Positions 1-6,206 of a stretch of 26,640 bases of DNA are shown one piece after another. Under the pieces are notes generated by a model. It saw nothing but the letters and a program-made list of their open reading frames with translations. It had not been told where the DNA came from and searched no databases. Position 1 is the stretch's first letter, and every line of letters begins with the position of its first letter. The stretch comes from Microtetraspora glauca (GTDB taxonomy: Bacteria > Actinomycetota > Actinomycetes > Streptomycetales > Streptomycetaceae), in assembly GCA_000721275.1 (NCBI GenBank), contig JOFO01000069.1, positions 1-26,640 of the forward strand. Direction: 5' to 3'. The translations under genes were made by a program, and so were the position numbers.

Positions 1-354
1 CGCCACCACCACCGTCACCCGCACCCCCGGCCGCAGCCCCCAGCCGGCCATGGCGCCCGCCTCCGCCTCCAGCACGTGCCGGGCGCGGAGGCGGAGCGCC
101 CCGAGGCGGCCCGGGCGCATCGTGATGACGGACAGCACCCGCAGCCCCCGATCCAGGTGGGCGACGTCGATCGGGAAGGCCATCCCGAAGGTGTGCACGC
201 TGCTCGCCGGGGTGAGGAGCATCGCCCCCGCGATCCCGGCCCGGCCGAGCAGCCCGCGCCGCCGCGCCCGGTACGAGGCCGCGATCTCCAGCGGTACGGC
301 CGCACCGCCCGGCACCGTGAGCGTGCCCGTCCCGTCCCGCCAACTCCGGCCCAT
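1..354 (-). CDS. DUF192 family protein (3' end cut by contig edge)
   Basis: Reading down from an ATG at 354 gives 118 codons with no stop before base 1, so the C-terminus is missing, though DUF192 proteins are short and most of the domain is present. The diagnostic core is visible: a TPASSVHTFGMAFPIDVAHLD stretch around residues 53-73, then a hydrophobic strand, a P-G-R segment, and the LEAEAGAMAGWGLRPG segment near residues 96-111 that matches the conserved G-rich end of the family. DUF192 has no firmly established biochemical role. A Shine-Dalgarno AAGG (366-363) sits 8 nt before the ATG and lies in one arm of a palindrome shared with the divergent prepilin peptidase. No signal peptide is seen. 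The family call is solid; function is unknown. Confidence 0.82.
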   Translation of the reverse strand, partial: MGRSWRDGTGTLTVPGGAAVPLEIAASYRARRRGLLGRAGIAGAMLLTPASSVHTFGMAFPIDVAHLDRGLRVLSVITMRPGRLGALRLRARHVLEAEAGAMAGWGLRPGVRVTVVVA

Positions 355-360
355 GCGCCC

Positions 361-378
361 GACCTTAGCCCTAAGGTC
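361..378. promoter_or_regulatory. 18-bp palindrome carrying both divergent ribosome binding sites
   Basis: GACCTTAG-CC-CTAAGGTC is a perfect 8-bp inverted repeat with a 2-bp spacer. Each arm supplies an AAGG Shine-Dalgarno core: on + at 373-376, 7 nt before GTG 384; on - at 366-363, 8 nt before ATG 354. Only 29 bp separate the two starts, so each gene's promoter must lie inside the other gene, or both starts are mis-set. It may also be an operator. Confidence 0.6.
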
Positions 379-383
379 GCTGC

Positions 384-1121
384 GTGTACCCGTCGCTGAT
401 CGTTCTCGCCGCCCTGTGGGGCGCCGCCGCCGGGCTGCTCGTGCCGCGGGCCGCGTACCGGCTCTCCGTGGAGCCCGGGGAGCCCTGGCGGGAGCTGTGC
501 CCGGCCGGGCACCGGCTCGCCGGCCCGGCCCGCGGCTGGCTCGGCGGACCCGGCCGCGCCGGGTGCGCGACGACCCCCGCGCCGTCCGCGGCGCCGCTGC
601 TGACCGCGCTGGTGTGCGCGCTGCTCGCCGCCGCGACCGGCGGTCCCCGGCCGGAGCTCGCCGTCTGGCTGCTGACCGCGCCCTTCGGCGTCCTGCTCGG
701 CTGCGTCGACGTCCGTGTGCAGCGGCTGCCGGACGGGGTGACCCTGCCGCTCGCGGCCGCCGTGCCGCTGCTGCTCGGGGCAGCCGAGCTGCTGCCGTAC
801 GACGCCGGCTCCTGGTCGCACGCGCTGCTCGGGGCGGCGGCGCTCGGCGGCGGCTATCTCGCGCTGCACCTCGTCAACCCGCAGGGCCTCGGCTTCGGGG
901 ACGTGAAACTGGCCGTGCCGCTGGGCGCCGCCCTCGGCTGGTACGGCTGGGGCGTGCTCTTCACCGGCGCGTTCCTGGGCTTCCTGCTCGGCGCCGGGTA
1001 CGGCTTCGGGCGCGTCCTGCTGGGCCGCGCGGGCCGCTCCTCCCTGATCCCCTTCGGGCCGTTCATGCTCGCCGGCGCCCTGCTCGGCCTCGCCCTCGGC
1101 GCCTTCACCGCCCAGCCCTGA
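384..1121 (+). CDS. Type A24 prepilin peptidase family membrane protein
   Basis: This 245-residue, strongly hydrophobic protein with about six to seven membrane segments belongs to the aspartyl prepilin peptidase (A24) family, which cuts the leader of type IV-like prepilins at the cytoplasmic membrane face. Both family aspartates are visible: D109 in GCVDVRVQRLPDGV and D173 in the GFGDVKL motif (the G-x-G-D type). The N-terminal region that in TadV/PilD-type enzymes carries paired CxxC motifs keeps only two isolated cysteines (C39, C61), so N-methylation is doubtful. The GTG start is chosen because AAGG lies 7 nt upstream and the first hydrophobic helix follows at once. No pilin or secretion gene is near, so the substrate is unknown. 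It is divergent from the DUF192 gene. Confidence 0.87.
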   Translation: MYPSLIVLAALWGAAAGLLVPRAAYRLSVEPGEPWRELCPAGHRLAGPARGWLGGPGRAGCATTPAPSAAPLLTALVCALLAAATGGPRPELAVWLLTAPFGVLLGCVDVRVQRLPDGVTLPLAAAVPLLLGAAELLPYDAGSWSHALLGAAALGGGYLALHLVNPQGLGFGDVKLAVPLGAALGWYGWGVLFTGAFLGFLLGAGYGFGRVLLGRAGRSSLIPFGPFMLAGALLGLALGAFTAQP

Positions 1122-1146
1122 CCGCGCGGGGCCGGGCGGTCGCGGC

Positions 1147-1176
1147 GCGCCACGCCACCCGTGCCACCCGTGGCGC
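1147..1176 (+). terminator. Hairpin 25 nt after the prepilin peptidase gene
   Basis: GCGCCACG (1147-1154) pairs with CGTGGCGC (1169-1176) around a 14-nt loop made of a near-tandem CCACCCGTG repeat. There is no T-run, which is common for Streptomyces terminators. The position just after the stop codon supports the call, but the stem is modest. Confidence 0.4.
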
Positions 1177-1265
1177 CCGTCTCTGTCGGTGGCGGCGTCA
1201 ATACCGCGCGTTCCCCCGTCGGAGGGACGGAACTCCGCCGCCACGCCGGGGCGCAAACCCGCCAC

Positions 1266-1291
1266 GGAACCCCGGAGCCCTTGGGGCGTCT
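1266..1291 (+). promoter_or_regulatory. Possible ECF sigma-factor promoter for the small RNA
   Basis: GGAAC at 1266-1270 is followed after exactly 16 bp by CGTCT at 1287-1291, which resembles the SigE-type ECF promoter pattern (GGAAC, 16-17 bp, CGTC or CGTT). A start near 1298 would give a transcript of about 115-120 nt ending at the strong terminator. Motif match only; inference. Confidence 0.28.
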
Positions 1292-1339
1292 GGGATCCGG
1301 GGAAATCCGGCCGCTCCGTTCGGCGCACGTGGCACGCGA

Positions 1340-1417
1340 CCCGACTGGCGAAGGGTTATGGTGGAACCCCCCCCTCGGGCCGGTCCGTATCCCCCCCACG
1401 GACCGGCCCGTTTTCTT
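1340..1417 (+). ncRNA. Candidate small RNA with C-rich segments (6C-like)
   Basis: The gene-free stretch 1122-1451 holds a compact structured segment. GGGTT (about 1353-1357) can pair with AACCC (about 1365-1369) and is followed by a run of eight C. Next comes a perfect 13-bp stem (1376-1388 with 1398-1410) whose 9-nt loop is AT plus seven C, then TTTTCTTTCT. The actinobacterial 6C RNA family is defined by two stem-loops carrying runs of six or more C, and the second hairpin fits that well. The first C-run is next to or inside the 3' side of a stem rather than clearly in a loop, so family membership is uncertain. A terminator 255 nt past the nearest upstream gene argues for a separate transcript. 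Confidence 0.45.
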
Positions 1418-1418
1418 T
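1376..1418 (+). terminator. Strong intrinsic terminator with C7 loop and T-rich tail
   Basis: A perfect 13-bp GC-rich stem (1376-1388 pairing with 1398-1410) and a loop of A, T and seven C are followed directly by TTTTCTTTCT. It is the only classic stem plus T-tract terminator in the window, and it points along the + strand, toward a transcript starting after 1121. Confidence 0.75.
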
Positions 1419-1451
1419 CTCCGTCTCTTTCCCTCCCGCGACGGGCGGGCG

Positions 1452-2489
1452 TCAGCCCCGGCCGGCCCAGATGTTGGTGCCCTCGGTGTCGACGGCGAAG
1501 GAGTCGATCTCCTTCAGCTCCGCTTCGGTGAGCGGCGCGGAGGCCAGCGCCGCCACGTTCTCCTCCAGCTGCGCCACGCTCGACGCGCCGATCAGGGCCG
1601 ACGTCATCCGCGGGTCGCGCAGCACCCACTTCAGCGCCAGCTGGGCCAGCGACTGCCCGCGCCGCTCCGCGATGTCGGCGAGGCCGCGCAGCCGGCGCAG
1701 CACCTCGTCGGAGAGCAGGTTCGGGTCGAGGGACTTGCCCTGGGTGGCGCGGGAGCCCTCCGGGATGCCCTTCAGGTACTTGTTGGTGAGCAGGCCCTGG
1801 GCGAGCGGCACGAAGGAGATGCAGCCCATGCCGGCCGTCTCCAGCGTGTCGAGCAGCCCGTCGTCCTCGATCCAGCGGTTGATCATCGAGTACGAGGGCT
1901 GGTGGATCAGGGCCGGGACGCCCATCTCCTTCAGCAGCCGCGCCGCCTCGGCGGTCTGCTCCGCGTTGTACGAGGAGACGCCGACGTACAGCGCCTTGCC
2001 CTGCTGGACCGCGGAGGCGAGCGCCCCCATGGTCTCCTCCAGCGGGGTCTCCGGGTCGAAGCGGTGCGAGTAGAAGATGTCGACGTGGTCGAGGCCCATC
2101 CGCTTCAGGGAGGCGTCGAGCGAGGACATCAGGTACTTCCGGGAGCCCCACTCGCCGTACGGGCCGGGGTGCATCAGGTAGCCGGCCTTCGTCGAGACGA
2201 TCAGCTCGTCCCGGTAGGACGCGAAGTCCTGGGCGAAGATCTTGCCGAAGTTCAGCTCGGCGGAGCCGGGCGGCGGGCCGTAGTTGTTCGCCAGGTCGAA
2301 GTGGGTGACGCCGAGGTCGAAGGCGCGGCGGAGGATCGCCCGCTGCGAGTCGAGCGTGCGGTCGTCGCCGAAGTTGTGCCAGAGGCCCAGGGAGACGGCG
2401 GGGAGCTTGAGTCCGCTGCGGCCCGAGCGGCGGTACTCCATGGAGTCGTAACGCTCGGCGGCGGCGCGGTAGAGGGGGGATTCAGTCAC
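1452..2489 (-). CDS. Aldo/keto reductase, L-glyceraldehyde 3-phosphate reductase (YghZ-like) type
   Basis: A 345-residue NADPH-dependent aldo/keto reductase with the full catalytic tetrad visible from the GTG start: D65 and Y70 in HFDLANNYGPPPG, K101 in STKAGY, and H142 in YSHRFD. The LWHNFGDD segment near residue 36 and the NNYGPPPGSAE region are characteristic of the YghZ/MgrA branch that reduces L-glyceraldehyde 3-phosphate and other aldehydes; the true substrate here is unproven. The GTG at 2489 is preferred over ATG 2441 because homologues keep the extra N-terminal segment and because GATAAG at 2504-2499 makes a -10 box placing transcription start within a few bases of the GTG, giving a leaderless or nearly leaderless mRNA. 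No Shine-Dalgarno is seen. It is divergent from the prenyltransferase gene. Confidence 0.88.
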   Translation of the reverse strand: MTESPLYRAAAERYDSMEYRRSGRSGLKLPAVSLGLWHNFGDDRTLDSQRAILRRAFDLGVTHFDLANNYGPPPGSAELNFGKIFAQDFASYRDELIVSTKAGYLMHPGPYGEWGSRKYLMSSLDASLKRMGLDHVDIFYSHRFDPETPLEETMGALASAVQQGKALYVGVSSYNAEQTAEAARLLKEMGVPALIHQPSYSMINRWIEDDGLLDTLETAGMGCISFVPLAQGLLTNKYLKGIPEGSRATQGKSLDPNLLSDEVLRRLRGLADIAERRGQSLAQLALKWVLRDPRMTSALIGASSVAQLEENVAALASAPLTEAELKEIDSFAVDTEGTNIWAGRG

Positions 2490-2498
2490 GTGTCTCTG

Positions 2499-2504
2499 CT
2501 TATC
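2499..2504 (-). promoter_or_regulatory. -10 box for the aldo/keto reductase gene (leaderless mRNA)
   Basis: GATAAG on the - strand resembles the vegetative -10 hexamer and lies 9 nt before the GTG at 2489, so transcription should start about 0-3 nt before the start codon. No good -35 hexamer is seen; the 21-bp repeat occupies that region. Confidence 0.4.
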
Positions 2505-2546
2505 ACGGAGCTGTGACACAACCGGACGGAGTTGTGACACGCCCGG
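2505..2546. repeat. Tandem 21-bp direct repeat in a divergent promoter
   Basis: Two adjacent 21-nt units (2505-2525 and 2526-2546) agree at 18 of 21 positions. Both contain the core TGTGACAC, and each begins ACGGAG and ends CCGG. The period equals about two helical turns, so two copies of a protein would bind the same DNA face. The array overlaps the -35 region of the aldo/keto reductase gene and is upstream of the prenyltransferase promoter. It is likely a regulator-binding site; the regulator is unknown. Confidence 0.6.
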
Positions 2547-2571
2547 ACTGGGACCCTTCATCCGACCGCAG

Positions 2572-2577
2572 TAGTGT
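2572..2577 (+). promoter_or_regulatory. Candidate -10 box for the prenyltransferase gene
   Basis: TAGTGT resembles the Streptomyces vegetative -10 (TAGNNT). It predicts a start near 2584 and a leader of about 35 nt carrying the strong ribosome binding site. The -35 region is poor. Confidence 0.33.
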
Positions 2578-2618
2578 GGCGGCTTGCGAACCGCCCGCCC
2601 ATGGAGGGGTAAAGAACA

Positions 2619-3380
2619 GTGAACCTGCGCGACCTGGTGTACGGGCTCTACGCACGCCGGGTGGAAGGCCGTCTCGACCACGACCAGGTGCCCAAGCACA
2701 TCGGCGTCATCCTGGACGGCAACCGGCGCTGGGCCAAGGCGTCCGGCGGGACGCCCGAGCAGGGACACAAGGCCGGCGCGGACAAGATCCAGGAGCTGCT
2801 CGGCTGGTGCGCCGAGACCGACGTCGAGGTCGTCACGCTCTGGATGCTCTCCACGGACAACCTGAACCGCCCCGAGGAGCAGCTGGTCCCGCTGCTCGGC
2901 ATCATCGAGAACGCGGTGCGGGCGCTCGCCGCCGACGGCCGCTGGCGGGTGCACCACGTCGGCACCATGGACCTGCTGCCGTCCCGGACGCAGACGGTCC
3001 TCAAGGAGGCCCAGGAGGCCACCCGCACCAACACCGGGATACTGGTCAACGTCGCCGTCGGCTACGGCGGCCGGCAGGAGATCGCGGACGCGGTCCGCTC
3101 GCTCCTCCTCGACCACGCCGAGCGCGGCACCAGCTTCGAGGAGCTGGCCGAGACGGTCTCCATCGACCTCATCTCGGAGCACCTGTACACGCGCGGGCAG
3201 CCCGACCCGGACCTGGTGATCCGCACCAGCGGCGAGCAGCGCCTCTCCGGCTTCATGCTGTGGCAGAGCGCCCACTCGGAGTACTACTTCTGCGAGGTCC
3301 ACTGGCCGGCCTTCCGCAAGGTCGACTTCCTGCGCGCGCTGCGCGACTACGCCGCCCGGCACCGGCGCTACGGCACCTGA
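2619..3380 (+). CDS. uppS: Isoprenyl transferase (cis-prenyltransferase, UppS family)
   Basis: A 253-residue cis-prenyltransferase that extends an allylic diphosphate with isopentenyl diphosphate to make polyprenyl carriers for cell-wall synthesis. D33 in HIGVILDGNRRWA is the catalytic aspartate, and the signature RTSGEQRLSGFMLWQ (residues 202-216) leading into SEYYF is intact. Residues 78-84 read STDNLNR where long-chain enzymes usually have STENW.R. That variant recalls the mycobacterial short-chain Z,E-farnesyl diphosphate synthase (Rv1086) rather than the main undecaprenyl/decaprenyl enzyme, so this may be the short-chain paralogue; product length cannot be read from the sequence. The GTG start is set by GGAGGGG at 2603-2609, 9 nt upstream. 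The symbol marks the family only. It is followed by phoH on the same strand, an arrangement that recalls mycobacteria. Confidence 0.9.
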   Translation: MNLRDLVYGLYARRVEGRLDHDQVPKHIGVILDGNRRWAKASGGTPEQGHKAGADKIQELLGWCAETDVEVVTLWMLSTDNLNRPEEQLVPLLGIIENAVRALAADGRWRVHHVGTMDLLPSRTQTVLKEAQEATRTNTGILVNVAVGYGGRQEIADAVRSLLLDHAERGTSFEELAETVSIDLISEHLYTRGQPDPDLVIRTSGEQRLSGFMLWQSAHSEYYFCEVHWPAFRKVDFLRALRDYAARHRRYGT

Positions 3381-3431
3381 GGCCCGCGCCCCCTCTCCGC
3401 GCGGAACACGGGTCCCGGAGGAGTCACCGGA

Positions 3432-3443
3432 CGTTCATGAACG
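3432..3443. promoter_or_regulatory. Perfect 12-bp palindrome upstream of the phoH leader
   Basis: CGTTCATGAACG is fully self-complementary and lies about 50 nt after uppS, at the likely promoter of the phoH leader. It is AT-rich for this genome and looks like an operator. It does not fit the actinobacterial LexA box, which has GAAC before GTTC. Confidence 0.35.
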
Positions 3444-3459
3444 CGCCGTCATAGGCCGT

Positions 3460-3691
3460 GGCATGGCGAGGAGTGTTCAAGGGAATAAGCCTGGTGAAGT
3501 GAGCGGCACGGAGACCGCCACCCGGGAGGCCCCTTGCACCAGGACGACCGTGCGGGACACGCACGGGAGAAGCGGAGGGCCGGTGTTCGGCCCGCGCTCG
3601 GCGGTCCGATCCCGGTCCCATTCCGCCGCGACAACGGTGATTCCGTCGCACCCCGGCCTTTTTCGGGTCTTCAGAGGGGGTCTGTCCTTCC
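3460..3691 (+). promoter_or_regulatory. Structured 5' leader of phoH (possible riboregulator)
   Basis: The gap 3381-3691 carries no gene but folds densely. A 7-bp stem, CCTGGTG (3490-3496) with CACCAGG (3537-3543), encloses two small hairpins: GCGG/CCGC at 3503-3506 and 3515-3518, and GGG/CCC at 3524-3526 and about 3531-3533, giving a three-way-junction shape. Then come CCGTGCG (3548-3554) with CGCACGG (3560-3566), and GGGCCG (3577-3582) with CGGCCC (3588-3593). A last bulged hairpin near 3627-3648 is followed by TTTTT at 3659-3663, just before the ribosome binding site AGAGGGGG (3673-3680). The order junction, hairpins, hairpin plus T5, RBS suggests attenuation or a riboswitch. I could not match it to a known class. 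Confidence 0.4.
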
Positions 3692-5017
3692 GTGGTGACC
3701 AGCACGAAGCGCCGTCTTTCCGACCGGCGCACCTATGTTCTCGACACCAGCGTCCTGCTCGCCGACCCCAAGGCGATGTCCCGCTTCGAGGAGCACGAGG
3801 TCGTGCTCCCGATCGTGGTGGTGACCGAGCTGGAGGCCAAGCGGCACCACCCCGAGCTCGGGTACTTCGCCCGTCAGGCCCTGCGCCTGCTGGACGACTT
3901 CCGGGTGCGGTACGGGCGGCTCGACGCCCCCCTGCCCATCGGGGACCTCGGCGGCACGCTGCGGGTCGAGCTCAACCACTCCGACCCCGGTGTGCTGCCG
4001 GCCGGCTACCGGCTGGGCGACAACGACTCCCGGATCCTCGCGGTCGCGCGCAACCTCCAGGCGGAGGGCTACGACGTCACGGTGGTCTCCAAGGACCTGC
4101 CGCTGCGCATCAAGGCGTCCTCGGTGGGCCTGCTCGCCGAGGAGTACCGCGCCGAGCTCGCCATCACGGACGCCAACGGCTGGACCGGGATGTCCGAGCT
4201 GAGCCTCTCCGCCGAGCAGGTGGACCTGCTGTACGACGAGGAGCGGCTGTACGTGCCGGAGGCGGCCGAGCTGCCCGTCCACACCGGCCTGGTGCTCCAG
4301 TCGGAGCGCGGCAAGGCGCTCGGGCGGGTCGGCGCCGACGGGAACGTGCGGCTTGTCCGCGGCGACCGGGAGGCGTTCGGGATCCGGGGCCGCAGCGCCG
4401 AGCAGCGGATCGCGCTCGACCTGCTGCTCGACCCGGACGTCGGCATCATCTCGATGGGCGGCCGGGCCGGCACCGGCAAGTCGGCGCTCGCGCTCTGCGC
4501 GGGCCTGGAAGCGGTCCTGGAGCGCCGTCAGCACCAGAAGGTGATGGTCTTCCGTCCGCTGTACGCGGTCGGCGGGCAGGACCTCGGCTATCTGCCGGGC
4601 AGCGAGTCCGAGAAGATGAGCCCGTGGGCGCAGGCGGTCTTCGACACGCTGTCGTCGGTCGCCGGGCGCGAGGTGATCGAGGAGGTGCTGTCCCGGGGGA
4701 TGCTGGAGGTCCTTCCGCTCACCCACATCCGGGGCCGCTCGCTCCACGACGCGTTCGTCATCGTGGACGAGGCCCAGTCCCTGGAGCGGAACGTCCTGCT
4801 GACCGTTCTGTCCCGCATCGGGGCGAATTCGCGGGTGGTGCTCACCCATGACGTCGCCCAGCGGGACAACCTGCGGGTGGGGCGGTACGACGGAGTGGTC
4901 GCCGTGGTCGAGAAACTGAAGGGGCATCCGCTCTTCGCGCACGTCACCCTGACCCGTTCGGAGCGGTCGCCGATCGCGGCCCTGGTCACCGAGATGCTGG
5001 AGGACGGGCACCTGTAG
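3692..5017 (+). CDS. PIN domain-PhoH ATPase fusion (PhoH2 type)
   Basis: A 441-residue two-domain protein. Residues 14-140 are a PIN ribonuclease domain with acidic metal ligands visible at D18 ([11 protein letters not shown]), E46 (VVVTELEAK), and the NDSRILA motif near residue 111. Residues 235-441 are a PhoH P-loop NTPase with Walker A GRAGTGKS near 257-264 and Walker B IVDEAQ near 356-361. Mycobacterial PhoH2 proteins of this build act as ATP-dependent RNA helicases and ribonucleases, and that is the likely role here. GTG 3692 is chosen over GTG 3695 because AGAGGGGG lies upstream at good spacing; the two differ by one residue. It sits behind a long structured leader and is followed by a very strong hairpin. 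The name reflects homology, not proven phosphate control. Confidence 0.92.
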   Translation: MVTSTKRRLSDRRTYVLDTSVLLADPKAMSRFEEHEVVLPIVVVTELEAKRHHPELGYFARQALRLLDDFRVRYGRLDAPLPIGDLGGTLRVELNHSDPGVLPAGYRLGDNDSRILAVARNLQAEGYDVTVVSKDLPLRIKASSVGLLAEEYRAELAITDANGWTGMSELSLSAEQVDLLYDEERLYVPEAAELPVHTGLVLQSERGKALGRVGADGNVRLVRGDREAFGIRGRSAEQRIALDLLLDPDVGIISMGGRAGTGKSALALCAGLEAVLERRQHQKVMVFRPLYAVGGQDLGYLPGSESEKMSPWAQAVFDTLSSVAGREVIEEVLSRGMLEVLPLTHIRGRSLHDAFVIVDEAQSLERNVLLTVLSRIGANSRVVLTHDVAQRDNLRVGRYDGVVAVVEKLKGHPLFAHVTLTRSERSPIAALVTEMLEDGHL

Positions 5018-5037
5018 GCCTGATTCGTACCGTTTGG

Positions 5038-5095
5038 CTCCCGTACGGGAGTTGGCGCCGCCCGGCGAAGCGCAGGAGCTTAGCCGGGCGGCGCC
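5038..5095 (+). terminator. phoH terminator: 13-bp GC hairpin preceded by a 14-bp palindrome
   Basis: Arms 5054-5066 and 5083-5095 pair perfectly over 13 bp (GGCGCCGCCCGGC with its complement) around a 16-nt loop. Directly upstream, CTCCCGTACGGGAG (5038-5051) is a perfect palindrome. No T-tract follows, as is usual in Streptomyces. The location starts 21 nt after the phoH stop. Confidence 0.7.
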
Positions 5096-5137
5096 TCCGT
5101 GTCCGCGACATCCGCCAAAAGACCTGCGTCCCAAGAG

Positions 5138-5153
5138 GTGTGAGCTTTCACAC
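5138..5153. promoter_or_regulatory. Operator-like inverted repeat upstream of the SLT-domain gene
   Basis: GTGTGA-GCTT-TCACAC is a perfect 6-bp inverted repeat. It has CRP-like half sites (TGTGA/TCACA), but the spacer is 4 bp instead of 6, so I do not call it a CRP site. It may be an operator or part of a larger leader hairpin: CTGC at 5124-5127 can also pair with GCAG at 5154-5157. Confidence 0.35.
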
Positions 5154-5226
5154 GCAGCACGGAATTGCCTTGCGGCGTCCGCTTCCGGCAAAGTCTTGCT
5201 TCCGTCAGGCCCCGCATACGGCACCC

Positions 5227-5254
5227 GTGCCCCTTCGAGCGTTCGAAGGGGCAC
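5227..5254 (+). terminator. 12-bp perfect hairpin in the 5018-5406 gap, role unclear
   Basis: GTGCCCCTTCGA (5227-5238) pairs perfectly with 5243-5254 around a GCGT loop. It is a very stable stem without a T-tract. It is either a second phoH terminator or a structure in the 5' leader of the SLT-domain gene 150 nt downstream. The rest of the 389-nt gap holds no gene I can support and no known riboswitch that I recognise. Confidence 0.4.
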
Positions 5255-5406
5255 ACCGCAGCACCACAACTCCACACTCGCCGCCGTATGCCGCCCACAG
5301 CACCACGGGCCCGTGTCTTCTGTGACCCGGTACGACGAAGACCAGCGCCAGGGGCACGATTTCGCCCGCGAGGTCACCGGTGCGGGCGATGCTGGAAGGA
5401 AACCGT

Positions 5407-6144
5407 GTGAGCCGGATCTCGGTCCGGGGATTCGCCGTGGCGTCTGCCACTGCGGTCACCACCGTCGGCGCCGTCGTCGGAGTTGCCACGGGCAACGCCG
5501 CCCAGGCCACTTCGGACGACAACTTCGAGGCCACCGCGGCCGACACCACCCTGCTCGCGGACATTCCCGCGGGTTCGCAGGCGCAGGTGCAGGTCGCCTC
5601 CCTCGCGGAGCAGGCCGACGTCCAGGCCGCCGCCGCGGACGCCACCGCCCGGAAGAGCGCCGAGGAGGCCGCCCGCCTCAAGGCCGCCCAGGACGCGGAG
5701 GCGAAGAAGAAGGCCGCCGACGAGAAGGCCGAGCAGGAGCGCAAGGAGCGCGAGGAGCGCGAAGCGCGGGAGGCCCGCGAGAAGGCGGAGCAGGAGCGCG
5801 CCAGCCGCGACGCCGTCCGCGACGCGTCGAGCTTCGCGGCCCAGGGCTCGTACTCCGTCTCCGAGGTCAAGGCGATGGCCCGCCAGATGATCCCGGCGTC
5901 GCAGTTCCAGTGCTTCAGCAACATCGTGGACCACGAGTCCGGCTGGAACTACCGGGCCGTCAACCCGTCCTCCGGCGCCTACGGCCTCGTCCAGGCGCTG
6001 CCGGGCAGCAAGATGTCCTCGGCCGGCGCCGACTGGCAGACCAACCCCGCCACCCAGATCAAGTGGGGCCTCAGCTACATGAACGGCCGGTACGGCAGCC
6101 CCTGCGGCGCCTGGTCGTTCTGGCAGGCCAACCGCTGGTACTAG
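5407..6144 (+). CDS. Secreted SLT-domain (lytic transglycosylase-like) protein with coiled coil
   Basis: A 245-residue exported protein. Residues 1-33 form a signal peptide ending near GNAAQA. Residues 65-138 are an Ala/Glu/Lys/Arg-rich coiled coil with many AEQERKEREEREA-like heptads. Residues 150-245 form a small transglycosylase SLT or aggregation-promoting-factor-like domain with the likely catalytic E177 in VDHESGWNYRAVNPSSGAYGLVQALPGS, ending in WSFWQANRWY. This fold cleaves the glycan strands of peptidoglycan. GTG 5407 is preferred over the in-frame ATGs at 5380 and 5389 because GGAAGGA (5394-5400) sits 6 nt before it. The 389-nt upstream gap contains stable hairpins, so regulation at the RNA level is possible; related Streptomyces wall hydrolases can carry a c-di-AMP riboswitch, but I do not recognise that element here. 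Confidence 0.87.
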   Translation: MSRISVRGFAVASATAVTTVGAVVGVATGNAAQATSDDNFEATAADTTLLADIPAGSQAQVQVASLAEQADVQAAAADATARKSAEEAARLKAAQDAEAKKKAADEKAEQERKEREEREAREAREKAEQERASRDAVRDASSFAAQGSYSVSEVKAMARQMIPASQFQCFSNIVDHESGWNYRAVNPSSGAYGLVQALPGSKMSSAGADWQTNPATQIKWGLSYMNGRYGSPCGAWSFWQANRWY

Positions 6145-6167
6145 ACCGGCGCGCGCTCAACCCGGGC

Positions 6168-6198
6168 GAGCCCCGCACCGTCCTACGGTGCGGGGCTC
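6168..6198 (+). terminator. Terminator after the SLT-domain gene
   Basis: A perfect 14-bp GC-rich stem, 6168-6181 with 6185-6198, closes a 3-nt loop (CCT) 24 nt after the stop codon. No T-tract. Confidence 0.72.
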
Positions 6199-6206
6199 CC
6201 TGCGTG

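Noticed and set aside
1452..3362. Extended - strand frame joining the aldo/keto reductase to 290 further N-terminal codons
   Set aside because: The extension is the antisense of uppS and has no conserved domain; the reductase has its own -10 box and start at 2489.
3432..3443. LexA (SOS) box
   Set aside because: The order is GTTC-AT-GAAC; the actinobacterial SOS box has GAAC-N4-GTTC.
3481..3545. Cobalamin riboswitch in the phoH leader (GGGAA, GGTGAA and CCGCCAC segments)
   Set aside because: The pairing does not follow the cobalamin core: GGTG pairs with CACC of a different stem, the B12-box is not visible, and the downstream gene has no B12 link.
5138..5153. CRP binding site
   Set aside because: Half sites TGTGA/TCACA are right but the spacer is 4 bp, not 6.
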